From positions 18,019,850 through 18,083,849 of the forward strand of contig NC_088304.1 of assembly GCF_032854445.1 (NCBI RefSeq): a stretch of DNA of 64,000 bases. Reading direction: 5' to 3'. The notes below the pieces were generated by a model. The model saw only the letters and a list, made by a program, of their open reading frames with translations. It did no database searches and was not told where the DNA came from. Positions 36,435 to 47,593 of this stretch are shown one piece after another. Numbering within the stretch: the stretch's first letter is position 1; each line of letters opens with the position of its first letter. The translations under genes and the position numbers were made by a program. The DNA comes from Liolophura sinensis (lineage: Eukaryota > Mollusca > Polyplacophora > Chitonida > Chitonidae).

Positions 36435-36560
36435 GTTAACACGATAGGTAACCAGATAATCCCGCGTGACACGTGAATTACCCAGACCGGAAACCCACGG
36501 GCGCGTGCTGTGCAGTCCCGCGGCAAATACGAGACTTATCACGTGGCAGTTTTTTTTATT
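36435..36560 (-). promoter_or_regulatory. GC-rich promoter-like region with two CACGTG boxes
   Basis: Upstream of the ATG at 36434 on the minus strand. It contains GCCACGTGATAAG and TTCACGTGTCACGCG plus CGCGCCCGTGGG and CCGCGGG. CACGTG is bound by bHLH-zip factors such as USF, MYC/MAX and TFEB. Function is inferred from composition and position. Confidence 0.35.
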
Positions 36561-37112
36561 GTCGGCATCACTGTGTAAGGCTAGTCTCTTTCGACTGCAA
36601 TAACAGGGTACACTCGTTTTCTTTTGGTGGTTTTTGGACAACATGAATATGAAAATAAAAATACTGATTTTTACAGAAATGGTAAAGCATATAATTATAT
36701 ATACTTATAATTATGCGAGTACCCCAATATAAATGCGTGTTTGGACCAAAGAAATAATCAAGGTACGATCCACATCTTCAATGCAATCACATATTAAAAC
36801 CCATGTTTTTAAGAAAGTATCGATCACATATGTGACTGTTGTTATAACATACATGGAGAGGGCTAAACACACTAAAACAGATATTATAAACTTCGAACTT
36901 TACCAAAAAATACTTGAGGTGTAAATTTTCTGCCTTTCTTTTCTTGCAAAACTGTGAGGCATATCGCGTTCTAAGTAAAAGGCCCATTCACAGAAAAGAC
37001 CGAATTCAGTGCTCACAAATCTGGAGCAAAAGTGAAAAATGCTGACTTCTTCTATCGTAGTTTCAGTATGAATACCGTTGTGAGCGTGTTACATGTACTT
37101 TATTTTAAATTT
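36561..37112. other. Nothing recognised
   Basis: AT-rich; no repeats or supported exons. Its end is the left flank of a SINE-A variant. Confidence 0.4.
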
Positions 37113-37352
37113 GCGGCTCCGTGGCCGAGGGGATTAGCAGCTCGGCGCAATGATCCAGGAACCGGAATGACCCAGGAATGTGAGGCTGTACATGGTAAGG
37201 TCTTGCAGCAGCCTGCGGATGGCCTTGCGTTTCCCCCGGACACTCTCCAGTTTCTTCCCATAAACTATGGGAACCTATGGCGGCAGTGGTAAGTGAAATA
37301 TTCTTGGATAGGTAAAACACCAATCAAATAAATAAATAAATAAATAAATAAA
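37113..37352 (+). mobile_element. SINE-A variant with GGCCGAGGGGATTAGC head
   Basis: The head GGCTCCGTGGCCGAGGGGAT TAGCAGC matches the 7087 copy. The 3' domain is decayed (CAGCCTGCGGATGGCC, TAAGTGAAATATTCTTGG) and the tail is seven AATA units. A weak duplication TTTAAATTT flanks it (37104-37112 and 37359-37367). Confidence 0.7.
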
Positions 37353-38529
37353 TATCACTTTAAATTTAAACCCAAACGTCTGAACTTGTTGAGAATTTGT
37401 GCAAGTTTCTGTTAAATATATGCAAAAATATGCTATTCATTTGTTGGTGAACTGATTGTCGTTTACAACTGAATATTAGCACACACTTATTAATTTCATA
37501 TTAGGTTTTATGCGAAGGCTTGGTGATAGGGCTGTGTCTATGGTGAGGTACTATATTGAAAACATTTGCATATAGTCTCCACTTCTTGCTCCCTCTCCCG
37601 GCAAAGTACCTAAGGCGTGAATGAGCGACGTCAAACAAGAGACAAATCACAGAAGATTTTCTGTTCAGGAGGAGACAAAGTCATCTTTCAGCAGTCTGGT
37701 CTGATCAAGCTCTTCCCGACATGCACCAGTGTATATTTATTAACCTAAAATTCAGTGCCATATCGGCATGATGATCGGATATGAACGTAAGAGTAGTACA
37801 TCTAGCAGTTCAGTTTTGAGCATGACTTTTAGACATGAGTACCTAGAATAACTGGCGGAAGTATAAAAGCTCAAAGCAAGAGCCAAAGTTATATTAGTTT
37901 CTGTTCTAGCTGGCACATGACTTCAACATGTTGTGATTTGTAACAAAGCTTACGTCCCTTTGATTTCCAACTGGAATTAGTGACTGTAAAACTCTTTATG
38001 GCATATTTTTCTTTCATATCTATTAAGGATGGAATCTTTATGTAAATTAGGCCAGGTAATGAAGGCGTCAAAAAAGCAAAGAAATATGTACCCACGTTGA
38101 ACAATGAGAGCACGTGTAATAATCAATGGTAGCCACCTAGGTCTTTATTTTTAAACCAGGAGGGGACAAAATCGCACAGGGTGGCATAAAGGCAGTTTGT
38201 GTTGTATTGGGAGTTTGTGGTAGAGATGGGTTTTGTGCTATACAGGGTATTTGTGGTGTCCGGGGACTTTCCTAAATGAATATTATACAGACCACGAGGG
38301 AATATTGTAACAGAACATAGCTTTTTGTCCACATTTTTTTTGTGGTGAAGGGCGATTTTGTAATACATGGGGGCTTTGTCGTGTACAGCCAGTATATTAA
38401 CACAGCACTTAAAACACATATATGTAATGTTCCGACGAAACCCAAATCTTAAGCCATTAGTGTTGGATCTTCACTTTGTCCTGGTGGTCATAAAATTTGA
38501 GGATTAGCATATCAGGTTCAGATAAGCCA
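37353..38529. other. No supported gene
   Basis: The minus frames 37889-38113 and 38123-38419 have no domain. In 38150-38370 words such as GTTTGTGGT and TTTGTGGTG recur loosely, but no period can be set. Confidence 0.4.
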
Positions 38530-39235
38530 CTGTACGCAAAAACCGGAACAAATCACAGTGATTCAATGCGAAGATAAATCACCGTTTACCACAACCTAGA
38601 TAAGTCACACCCCGTCAAATATAAGTCCCGGTGCGTCACAGTGTAGATAAGCCACATTAGGTCACAGCTTACGTAAATCACGCTACGTGCCAAGGATAAG
38701 CCAAAGTATACCACATTCTATACAAGTCATGGTACGTCAAAACTTAGATAAGCCACGGTACGTCACAGCCCAGCTAAGTTACGCTACTTCATAGCATATT
38801 TAAGTCACGGTACGTCACAGCCTAGCTAAGTTACGCTACACCGTAGCCTAGATAAGTTACGCTACGTCACAGCCTAGATAAGTCACGATACACCACAGTG
38901 TAGATAAGTCACGGTACGCTCTAGTCTAGATAAGTCACGGTACGTCACACCTAGATAAGTCACGGTACGTCACACCTAGATAATTCACGGTACGCCACAA
39001 TGTCACTAAATAACGGTACGCGACAGTCTAGATAAGTCGCAGTGCGCCAGAGAGTAGATAAGTCACGGTACAACACAGTCTAGATAAGTCACGGCTTGTC
39101 ACAGCCTTGATAGTGTCACGGTTCTCTACAGTCTAGAAAAGCAACGATTCGCCACAGCCAGGACAAGCCACGCTTCGCAACAGTCTCGCTAAGTCACTGC
39201 CTAGATTAGTCAAGGTATGACACAGCCCTGATAGA
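38530..39235. repeat. 26-bp minisatellite, about 27 diverged copies
   Basis: Unit about CACGGTACGTCACAGCCTAG ATAAGT. The centre (38790-38980) is most regular and both edges decay. Units carry TACGTCAC, again CRE-like. Confidence 0.85.
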
Positions 39236-39949
39236 TGTTTGATAGCCTTTGTACCTAAAACTTTGACAGTCGTGAATGTATACTATAGCCCTGTGATATC
39301 ACAGACACAAGACGTAATTTAAACCTGCCTTTGCCCTCCGACCGTGATAAAACCCCTTTTACTTATTCCATAAGCGTAATCTTATGAGGAAGCGTTTTCA
39401 TCTGACTATGTCAATCACAGCCAAGGGTTTATTGTGTAAGCAACATCGGCTATATTTAGCCTGCTAGTTACTTGACGAATGGCTTTCTTTTGTTTTCTAG
39501 ACAAAAACGTTTAAACTACGCAGTTTTCTGAAGTCGGGGCATCCCTACCTAAGATTATTCATTAGCGTACAAAATGATCTGTCTTAGAATTTGGCCCCAT
39601 TAAGGCACACGCAAACAAATACTCCGAGCACAAATGACCGCGACATATATTTATGTGTGCGCATTTTTTATGATCGCATTCCCAAGCGCCGAGGAATCAT
39701 TCGTCAAATACCGGACGCCCGGCTATGTGACAGAAACTGTCTGTGACACATATAATTTGTTTACTGTCGGCCAAAAAATTGGGAAAGTAATTACTGGCAT
39801 ATGATGTACCATTGTTCTTTGGCTTCTCCAACAATAAGCAACTGTTTTACCAACATGTTAAGACAGGGATTGATCTGCTGTAGGAATGCTTGATTGACAG
39901 GTTGTTTCCATAGTAACCTACATCAAGGGGTGGAGTAAAACCTGGATAG
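39236..39949. other. Nothing recognised
   Basis: Unique sequence between two arrays. No exon or repeat called. Confidence 0.4.
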
Positions 39950-40236
39950 GTACTGGGACATTGGCATATACAGACACATGGCTACATCGGCACGTATGTG
40001 CATTGACACGGCGGTACATAGACGCCTTTCTACATTGACGCGTAGGTACACTAACACGTGCGTACATTAACAGGTAGAACCATTTACACGTAGGCACATT
40101 GATTCTCAAGTACATTTACACGTTGATACATGAACACGTGTGTACATGTAGAGCAATGTACATTTACACGTGGGTAAATTGACACGTGGGCACATTGACT
40201 CATAGGTGTAATGACACGTAGGTAAATTGACACGTC
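39950..40236. repeat. 17-bp minisatellite, left part
   Basis: Unit about TACATTGACACGTAGGT, some 17 diverged copies. It is cut at 40236 by SINE-B and resumes at 40828. Confidence 0.8.
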
Positions 40237-40827
40237 GGGCCCCGATGACTCGGTAGAGCTTCCCTCTCGTATATCCAGGATCATTCCTGGGTTGGGTCAC
40301 ACCTAAGACCTTGAAAGAGGTTCCAGCTTCCTGGCTTGGCGTTCAGCATTAAGAGGATAGTGCAACGACTGGTTGACCTGTATTAGTATAATGGCTCTGG
40401 TGGGGCGGCCTACTTGCCTTCGGTAAGGCGTGTCATTGAAGCAGCGTTAGATAAAAGAGCGATGGAAATCCGTCCTGCAAGGAGGCACATTACATGCACT
40501 CTAGGGGCCTCCGTGGCTCAGTTGGTTAGCGCGCTAGCGCAACGTAATGACCCAGGAGCCTCTTACCAATGCGGTCGGTGTGATTTCAAGTCCAGCTCAT
40601 GTTGGATTCCTCTCCGGCCTGCGGATGGTCGTGGGTTTTCTCCGGGCTCTGCCCGGTTACCACCCATCATAATGCGGGCCGCCGTCGTATAAGTGAAATA
40701 TTCTTAAGTACGGCGTAAAACACCAATCAAATCAAATAAAATACATGCACCCTAAGGATTCCTTCGTCGTCATATGATTTAAAAATTGTTAAGTACAACG
40801 TTAAATCCTAAGCACTCACTCACTCAC
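40237..40827 (+). mobile_element. SINE-B inserted in the 17-bp array and itself interrupted
   Basis: The head GGCCCCGATGACTCGGTAGA GC is tRNA-like (box A TGACTCGGTAGA; box-B-like GATCATTCC). The body includes GGCGTTCAGCATTAAGAGGA and the GGCGGCCTACTTGCCTTCGG block. The tail reads TTGTTAAGTACAACGTTAAA TCC, then CACTCACTCACTCAC. ATTGACACGTC and ATTGACAAGTC flank it (40226-40236, 40828-40838). A SINE-A (40504-40741) sits inside. Confidence 0.75.
40504..40741 (+). mobile_element. SINE-A inserted in SINE-B
   Basis: The head GGGGCCTCCGTGGCTCAGTT GG is intact with box A; box B is GATTTCAAGTCC. About 26 bp of the middle are missing between TCTCCGGCC and TGCGGATGG. The tail is AATCAAATCAAATAAAA. TACATGCACTCTA and TACATGCACCCTA flank it (40491-40503, 40742-40754). 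Confidence 0.9.
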
Positions 40828-41000
40828 ATTGACAAGTCGTATATTTCGTTACACTGACATCTCGGTAAACTCACATCCCCAAAGCCATCTGATCGCTGGT
40901 TACGCTGGCATCTGGGCACGCATGAGGAGATTTGGGTATACTGACATCTGGTCTCTTGTGCTTACACTTACACATTGGTGTACAGATATTCGAGTGTAGG
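40828..41000. repeat. 17-bp minisatellite, right remnant
   Basis: CATTGACAAGTCGTATATTT, TTACACTGACATCTCGGTAA and TATACTGACATCTGG continue the left array's unit in decayed form. Confidence 0.6.
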
Positions 41001-41192
41001 AATCTTAAAGGGGTGTTGGAGTGTAACGTTAAAAAAAACATTCAAATGTAAATAATGATAAATGCCAGTTACCTGACAATCTTCTTAACTTAAGACCGCA
41101 GTCCAAACAGCGAAAGCTGGATTCGAAAATACGTCCTCAGTTGTCAACAACATGATGTCCGCAGGTAGCAAAAGTTTTAACCAATTGAGCTG

Positions 41193-41385
41193 GCCGGTGT
41201 CAGTTAAATGAGATTGAGTGTGGTGGCATGTCTGGTGTCTTCGGCATAATACTTTAGTGGTGAGAGCACTTTGGCGGCATGTACTTGCCCTGCCACGAGA
41301 AGTCACAGTATATTTATACACACCCCCACTGACTCTTTGTCATGAATGAAAGATTGTTAAGTACGACGTAAAACCCAAGTATACA
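41193..41385 (+). repeat. Repeat-C copy with a SINE-B-type tail
   Basis: GTGTGGTGGCATGTCTGGTG, CTTCGGCATAATACTTTAGT and GGCATGTACTTGCCCTGCCA match 46664-46870 in reverse. The right end GATTGTTAAGTACGACGTAA AACCC is the SINE-B tail, so Repeat-C is probably a SINE sharing that tail. Confidence 0.6.
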
Positions 41386-41404
41386 TACATATATACACAC
41401 TGAG

Positions 41405-41535
41405 GGTGTACAAAGTTTGTGAATGGAAGTGGAGTAAAACAGAATGAGAATGCACCGAGGCTGTACAAAGTCTGTGAATGAAAGTGAAGTAAAATAGATT
41501 AAGATTGTACCGAAGGTGTACAAAGTTTGTAGGCT
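41405..41535. repeat. About 54-bp tandem repeat, 2.3 copies
   Basis: GGTGTACAAAGTTTGTGAAT recurs at about 41406, 41459 and 41514, with GAAGTGGAGTAAAACAGA between. Confidence 0.75.
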
Positions 41536-41659
41536 AACTAAAAAAGTCTAGAATGATTGTACCGCGGGCACTTTTTCTGGCAAAAGGCATGAGATCGTCG
41601 CCAAGAGACAATACCTGCATCGGCTTTTACAAACGCTATAAATAACTTCTAGCTGGGAT

Positions 41660-41830
41660 GAGCAGCTCTATGGGAGGACAGCGTTGTTGTTGCTGTTGTT
41701 GAGGACAGGGTTGTTGTTGTTGTTGTTGTTGGCGATGGCGTTGTTGTTGGGAAGGGCGTTGTTGCTCGGCGTTGTTGTTGGGGACGGCGTTGTTGTTGTG
41801 GACGGCGTTGTTGCTGTTGGGGATTGTCTT
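41660..41830. repeat. GTT-rich trinucleotide region
   Basis: Interrupted GTTGTTGTT runs with GGCGTTGTTGTTGGG words. On the minus strand they read as QQQRRP and Thr-rich stretches in a 95-codon frame (41649-41936) whose upstream part holds three cysteines and has a possible acceptor (GGTATTTCAG) at about 41948. A real Gln-rich exon is possible but I favour a microsatellite. Confidence 0.75.
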
Positions 41831-41836
41831 CGTGTT

Positions 41837-42845
41837 CTTGATTGCCAGGTGTATTTAGGAAATACGCATGACGTAAACAGAGTTGACAGAGCACTGAGGC
41901 CGGTCTTTTACATCGGTCCATCAGAAACATTCGCAAATTAAATTCTGAAATACCGGCTTCTGGCTTAAGGACAGACTGACCCAGACAAGAGCTTTATATC
42001 AGGCCAAGTTGTTTAATGGATTTCCGCTCAGATGACGACATACTTTGATCAGTGACTGGGCAAGTTCTAATCCACCTCCAGCTGGTTCGTCTGCAGCCGT
42101 GAGCCATACCTTTCCGTAGAAGCTGGTTTTACCCAGGTTCTTGTGAAGTGTTCACCCCCTACTAAAAATGATTACCTTAATTTGTCAAAGGGAATATTCT
42201 TTAGTACGGCTTGAAACTTGGATAAAATAAATAAGTAAATAAATAAATCTATGTCAATGAAAAATACAGATTATGCTATGATCTATTATACAGATATATA
42301 CCTGTTTTCACATGCAACCAATATGTAGAATTAAATATATCATTCATCCAAAGCAGGCGTCCATTTATAGGTAAGGTCTTTAAAAGGAAGCTAAACTACA
42401 GTATTTGGTCACGTGACTGACCCTTGACAGGTGACTGAACTATTAGATCATAGAGAAATACATTTTCGATCCAATGAGTCAATGAAAATGTTTTTTCATC
42501 TTTGTTTTTATTGCACAAAGGACTATACTAATACTTGGCAGTGTTTCAAGTCTTTCAATATGGTAAAACTGTTTGTGCTACGTTTTTAAGCCATTCTTAG
42601 CTAATGGACTAAGTGACACAGGAAAAGTTGCTAAGGATATATGCGCATACCTGGCACATTCCTGCAGACAGTTGCCGTGACACGAGTGTACACTTGTGGA
42701 TGAGGCAATGGAGAGATAAGCGAAAATGGCCTGATATGGATTTTTTACTAGTCAAGCACGTTGTTATAAAGATAGCCTACCACAGCGCTGCCAAATGCTT
42801 TATATCTCAATGAATTTTTTTTATCCTGACCAGGGAAAAGCGGAC
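41837..42845. other. No supported gene
   Basis: A decayed SINE-A or D tail is possible at 42190-42250 (GGGAATATTCTTTAGTACGG then AATAAGTAAATAAATAAAT). Nothing else assigned. Confidence 0.45.
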
Positions 42846-43010
42846 GACGAGTACTTTTCCGTAAAACCCAGGTATAATGGAGTACTTTTCCATAAAACCC
42901 AGGGATAATGGAGTACTTTTCCGTAATACCCAGGGATAATGGAGTACTTTTCCGTAAAACCCAGGGATAATGGAGTACTTTTCCGTAAAACCCAGGGATA
43001 ATTCTGACCG
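42846..43010. repeat. 31-bp minisatellite, about 5 copies
   Basis: GGAGTACTTTTCCGTAAAAC then CCAGGGATAAT in tandem with few changes, so recent expansion. Confidence 0.95.
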
Positions 43011-43020
43011 TATTACCAAC

Positions 43021-43242
43021 CGTCTTTTCGGAGTGAGTGCTTGGGGTTTATCGTCGTGCTCAACAATTTCAGTCACATGACGACGACGTCTTTTTGGAGT
43101 GAGTGATTGCTTGGGGTTTAACGCCATGCTCAACAATTTTTCAGTCACATGACGACAACGTCTTTTTGGAGTGAGTGAGTGTTTGGGGTTTAACGTCGTG
43201 CTCAACAATTTTTCAGTCACATGACGACGACGTCTTTTCAGA
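43021..43242 (-). repeat. Three tandem SINE-B tails
   Basis: Three head-to-tail copies of about 66-70 bp, each GAGTGAGTG..TTGGGGTTTAACGTCGTG, CTCAACAATTTTTCAGTCAC, ATGACGACGACGTCTTT. Only the tail of SINE-B is amplified, directly beside the 31-bp array. Confidence 0.8.
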
Positions 43243-44066
43243 GAACTTTTTTGGTTTGCTTAGTTCCATATTCACCTGCTTCTGGTGAGGTTTTTTTTCC
43301 TGGTGGGTATTTCCAAGAGGCTGTTCGAAGAGACCGTTGCCACGAAAAAGAGTCACATATCGCTATTTAAAAGTGATAATTTTCCATATTCGAACACGCA
43401 TTCAGTGTACAGAAAAGCAAGTGACAAGTATGAAATGAGCCCTGATCAAAAGTGTGTCTTCAGTATGAAATAATGCTCTGGAAGGCATAGCCGAAGCTCT
43501 ACCCAATTGTATCCACTTAGCACCACGTAGAATTAACTGACAGACGTCCATAATGTTGAGGATAACAGGTTTTGATTGGAGGCAACACATGTTTAATGTA
43601 AAACGACTGACTTAAGTATCTAACAATAGTGGAATACAATTTTTTTCTGATTTTTTAGCAACTTCTGCACTTATGCTTCCCTGTGTATGATAAATGTTCC
43701 GCTCTGTGCCCGATTTATTACTGGTATATAAGGGATGGGCGTCATCTGGTGCATTAACTACATTTAACCAGGGATCGTTTATTATTGGTTATTCATTCAC
43801 TTCATCACACTTCACAGTAAAACAATGATAATTAACCTGAAATTCTGAGAATGAAAACAAACCTATGATTTTTCTGCACACCTGCGCTTGATCTGAGAAT
43901 AAAGCCAACCAGAACGTGATTTGGATTGCTTTTTATAGCTTTTCAAGCCAGAAACTCCTGGAAAGCAGAGATTTCGCTTATACCGTTACGTTAATCTGTT
44001 TTACCACTTTACTAGATTCTGTATAGATGGGATGAAATGGGTAAGGTGGAGATGGTCAGCACATTT
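43243..44066. other. Nothing recognised
   Basis: AT-rich; no repeat or exon called. Confidence 0.4.
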
Positions 44067-44380
44067 GGAGTAAGTGCGAGTGAGTGCATGGGGGGCTGAG
44101 CGTCGAACATAACAATTCTTCAGTGAATGTAATGCATGTAATGTGCCTCCATGTTGAAGGACGGATTTCCACCGCTTTTTTATCTAGTGCTGCTTCACTG
44201 GGACGACTTACTGAAGGCCCTTTCGAGCCATTATAATGATACGGGTCAACCGGTTGCATTTGCCCTTAACGCCAAGCAAGAAAGTCCCTCTTTTAAAGTC
44301 TTTGGTGAGACCTGACTCAGGATTGATCTTGGATCTACCGCCACCGAAGCGGACGCTCTATCAACTGAGCCATCGGTGCC
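44067..44380 (-). mobile_element. SINE-B, near full length
   Basis: On the minus strand the head GGCACCGATGGCTCAGTTGA TAGAGCGTCCGCTTCGGTGG resembles a tRNA-Arg (box A TGGCTCAGTTGA; box B GATCAATCC). The tail on plus is GAGTGAGTGCATGGGGGGCT then AACAATTCTTCAGT. GGTCAGCACATTT and GGTCGGTACATTT flank it (11 of 13 match). Body words CGGATTTCCACCGC and CTAGTGCTGCTTCACTGGGA are shared with 46373 and 40237. Confidence 0.8.
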
Positions 44381-46002
44381 GGTCGGTACATTTAGAACAG
44401 CGGACCCTATGCTCTTATCAGCAATATACAGTGGGGAGGATACACTTATGCAATATACCTGTAGGGCCTACATTACTTCAAAACGTTAGTCTGGTGCATG
44501 TGGAAATGTACATGTAAGCTAAGACATCCCCACCGTACAAGTGACAATTTATGTTCGGAATAAATACCAGTGAGATAATTAAATAAATAAAGAAAAAAAA
44601 ACGCTTTTTTAAAATCATGGATTGTTTTTAATCTCAGATTACTAACTGAGAGGTTTGTGAAAAAGGGATCCTTTCTTCTAGTGGCATAATAATTGTTCAA
44701 ACACGACACACGGACCACACAGACTGCCAAAATAAAAGGTGTGCGATCTTCTGGGCATATTGTCCACAAACCAGTCTGGATGTCGGAGCTGTAGTTTACT
44801 GCAAAGTTCAGGGGCCTGTATAATAAATTATCTTATAAGTAGGAAAGAAACTCCTCGGTAATTTTCAAGGGCGTTATATGTTGCTTATTTCCATCTAACC
44901 GAAATAAAAAAAGGAACACAAAAGATATGGCTTCAGGGGTGGATAGATCCCGTGTACATACTGGGATTATACGGCCATTGAAAAAATATCACCAGTTCAT
45001 AAAAATTTTTAAAAAGCCAGTTTTGCAATCAAAAGCACACAGGTAACCTTGACTGACCCGACCTGTGTAATACATTAAGCTGGGCCATACTTTGACAACA
45101 AAAGTTATTACAGTGCGTAGAAATGTAACATTAGACATAGCCTTATTAAGTGTTTTTTCATAATTGTCGTGTTTTTCCATCAAGGAGCTGTCAGTAATAG
45201 TGTTAGAATTAATTGCATAGCTAAGACGTTAATAAACAAGTTGGCCAGTCGTTGGAATAATAAAAAACATAATTGTGTCGTTAAATTAGAGCTGCGTGTG
45301 TCATAACCTGTGTAGAAAGGTTTCTAAGAAAGCGTTCAAAATGCTGAAGGATAATATAATGATGTTTTAGTAAGTTAATAACAAAAAGACATATTCGTTT
45401 TATTTTTCACAGTATTGAGGCTTCCAGATTATATACAGTAAATTCTTCACATCGAATTAGATACAGTCTGCCCAGAGCCAATGAGTTGACAAAGTGTCAG
45501 ATGTAACTTTTTTTTGTTCAAGCAATTACATGGTCTGTTAATATCTGTGAGCCATAAATTTGCTTTTCTGATATAAACATTTATATCAGCAAGATCCAGG
45601 TTGATCCATCGTAACTGTTTTTGTTTTGTGGAGGTGATTGGTCTTTGCTTTCAGGACATATATCACCAAACTAAAACTTGATATTCTGGTTCAAGCATGC
45701 ATTACAAACCTCTCAGTGAACATCATAAGCTCATCGAAAACGTAGTCAAAAACTACCAAAGCCGGATATTCAGACAAACATTTACAGGGAACAGCATTGA
45801 AAAGAGTCATATTTTCTCATTCCATTTCCATTAAAAATTAATCCAATATTTCACACAACAAGCTTTATGCTTTACTTTTTTCAGGGTTAGTGCCTCAAAA
45901 CAAACACAACGTCTGTTGTTATAGGTAAAGCTGGTAATAAATGCTTTTCATGTAGTATTTCTGACGGTTCTCGCTGGCTCTCGGCAACTACATGTATCAG
46001 GC
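44381..46002. other. No supported gene
   Basis: AT-rich unique DNA, including frames of 64-98 codons without domain support. No SINE or array. Confidence 0.45.
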
Positions 46003-46262
46003 CCTTGCTCAAGAATATTCCACTTTTACGACGGCGACCAGCATTAAGGGGGGAGAAAACCGTGCTCGAGAATATTTCACTTATATGACGCCGACCAGCA
46101 TTATGGGGGGGGAGGAAACCGGGTAGAACCCGGGGTAAACCCACGACCATCGGCAGATTGCAGCAAGACCTTCCCTTGTACGACCGAAAAGGAAGCTCAC
46201 GGCGACCATTTTGGCTCCTGAGTCAATGGCGTGCTCGCCTCCTCGGCCACGAAGACCCCGAG
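46003..46262 (-). repeat. SINE-A with duplicated 3' domain
   Basis: The segment CTCAAGAATATTCCACTTTT ACGACGGCGACCAGCATTA and, about 50 bp on, CTCGAGAATATTTCACTTAT with ATGACGCCGACCAGCATTAT appear in tandem before the middle and head (GGCTCCTGAGTCAATGGCGT, GGCCACGAAGACCCCG). An internal duplication in one copy or two abutting insertions would explain it. Confidence 0.7.
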
Positions 46263-46320
46263 TGACAAACAAACCCACGTATGTATGGATGTCTGTCTGT
46301 ATCTATGTATATATAAAGGG

Positions 46321-46650
46321 GGTTAAAATTTTTCAGTCATGTGACTAGATGTCATTGTAGCGAAATTTATGACGGAGTGAGTGAGAGCTTGGGGTTTAAC
46401 GTCGTACTTAACAATTTTTCAGTCATACGACGACGAAGGAGTCCTTAGAGTGCATGTAATGTGCCTCCTTCTTGCAGGACGGATTTCCACCGCTCTTTTA
46501 TCTAGCGCTGCTTCACCGAGACGCCTTACCGTACGTAAGTAAACCGCACCGCCCGAGCCAATATACTGATAGTCGTTGCACTATCCCCTTCATGCTGAAC
46601 GCCAAGAGAGGAAGTTACAACTTCCTCTTTTAAAGCTTACGTGTGACTCC
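46321..46650 (-). repeat. SINE-B copy lacking its head, plus tail fragment
   Basis: AATTTTTCAGTCATGTGACT at 46328 is a stray tail. From 46373 the tail GAGTGAGTGAGAGCTTGGGG TTTAACGTCGTACTTAACAA leads into CGGATTTCCACCGCTCTTTT ATCTAGCGCTGCTTCACCGA and AACGCCAAGAGAGGAAG. The tRNA-like head is replaced by Repeat-C at 46664. Confidence 0.75.
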
Positions 46651-46663
46651 ATATGACGACGAG

Positions 46664-46870
46664 GTGACATTAGTTGTGTGTATACTGTGTCTTCTTGTGG
46701 CAGGGCGAGTCCATACCGCCAAAGTGCTGCCGCCACTGAAGTATCATGCCGAAGACACCAGATGTGACACATCACCCAGTCACATTATACTCACACCAAG
46801 CCAACCAGTAATGTTTCCTTACTCTACCCTTTCAGCGTTGAGCGTCAAGCGAAGCAGCAGCAAGAACCAG
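46664..46870 (-). repeat. Repeat-C copy
   Basis: CTTCTTGTGGCAGGGCGAGT, CCATACCGCCAAAGTGCTGC, GTATCATGCCGAAGACACCA and GTTGAGCGTCAAGCGAAGCA. Reverse of the 41193 copy. The 94-codon plus frame across it is repeat-derived. Confidence 0.65.
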
Positions 46871-46989
46871 CAAGAAGTCTCCAGGCTCCCACAAACCCAC
46901 GCGCATGGCTTCGTAAAAACATTATAACCCACGGCTCTCACACCACTCGGAATAGCTATCTGGCTTTTAGTTTGCTGAAGGCCAATCGT

Positions 46990-47185
46990 CATCCAACAAT
47001 GTCATGAATGTGGTGAACATATTTGTACATCATACGTGAGAAATGTCGTCAGTAACTCACCAACAGGTTGGTGGTTCATCTCGCGTGATGCGAACTGCAT
47101 TGTAAACTGACCGTTACGGTAAACAAAAAATGCTGTAAAATACGGCGTTAAACAGCAATCGACTAAATAAATAAATAAACGAAAG
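46990..47185 (+). repeat. Repeat-D copy with tail
   Basis: TTGTACATCATACGTGAGAA, GTCGTCAGTAACTCACCAAC, AACTGACCGTTACGGTAAAC, then AAAATACGGCGTTAAACAGC and AATAAATAAATAAA. It gives the orientation of the family. Confidence 0.6.
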
Positions 47186-47465
47186 CCAACAATCATCATA
47201 TTTTTTTGTAAGTACGTTCATATAATATTCAATACATTTCAATATCAAATACACGTAATAAATAAATTTGTGCCAATTTTGTTGTACCGATACACGTACA
47301 AAAATATGGTTTGGTACATAATACATACAACAACGAATCAAACATTTATGCAAAAGATACAAACTCATTAAAACCAAAAAACATTATTCTCAGATATTAA
47401 GAAGCTTGCCGTTCATGCAACGGGGAAATGTGCGTCTTCAAACGTGGTCCCAAGATGCGTGCTGA

Positions 47466-47593
47466 GGGCGCTCTTTCTCAAAGGGTCGTAACGTTATGCA
47501 GGTCGTAAATACCAAGGCGACATATGTCGTCAGTATGTGACGTCATGGTTATTAGGATAGCGTAAAGTTACGACTTCTTTGAGAAACAGCCCC
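47466..47593. mobile_element. Fold-back element with GGGGC ends
   Basis: Left end GGGCGCTCTTTCTCAAAGGG TCGTAACG is the reverse complement, with few changes, of the right end CGACTTCTTTGAGAAACAGC CCC. The interior includes TGACGTCA (47538-47545). No ORF. Confidence 0.65.

Noticed and set aside
40414-40692. 92-codon plus gene
   Set aside because: Entirely SINE-B and SINE-A sequence.
41649-41936. Gln/Thr-rich protein exon
   Set aside because: Most of it is a GTT microsatellite. A possible acceptor lies upstream, so it is mentioned under the repeat but not called.
44300-44380. tRNA-Arg gene on the minus strand
   Set aside because: tRNA-like with an anticodon-like TCG, but it is the head of SINE-B with a matching body, tail and target-site duplication.
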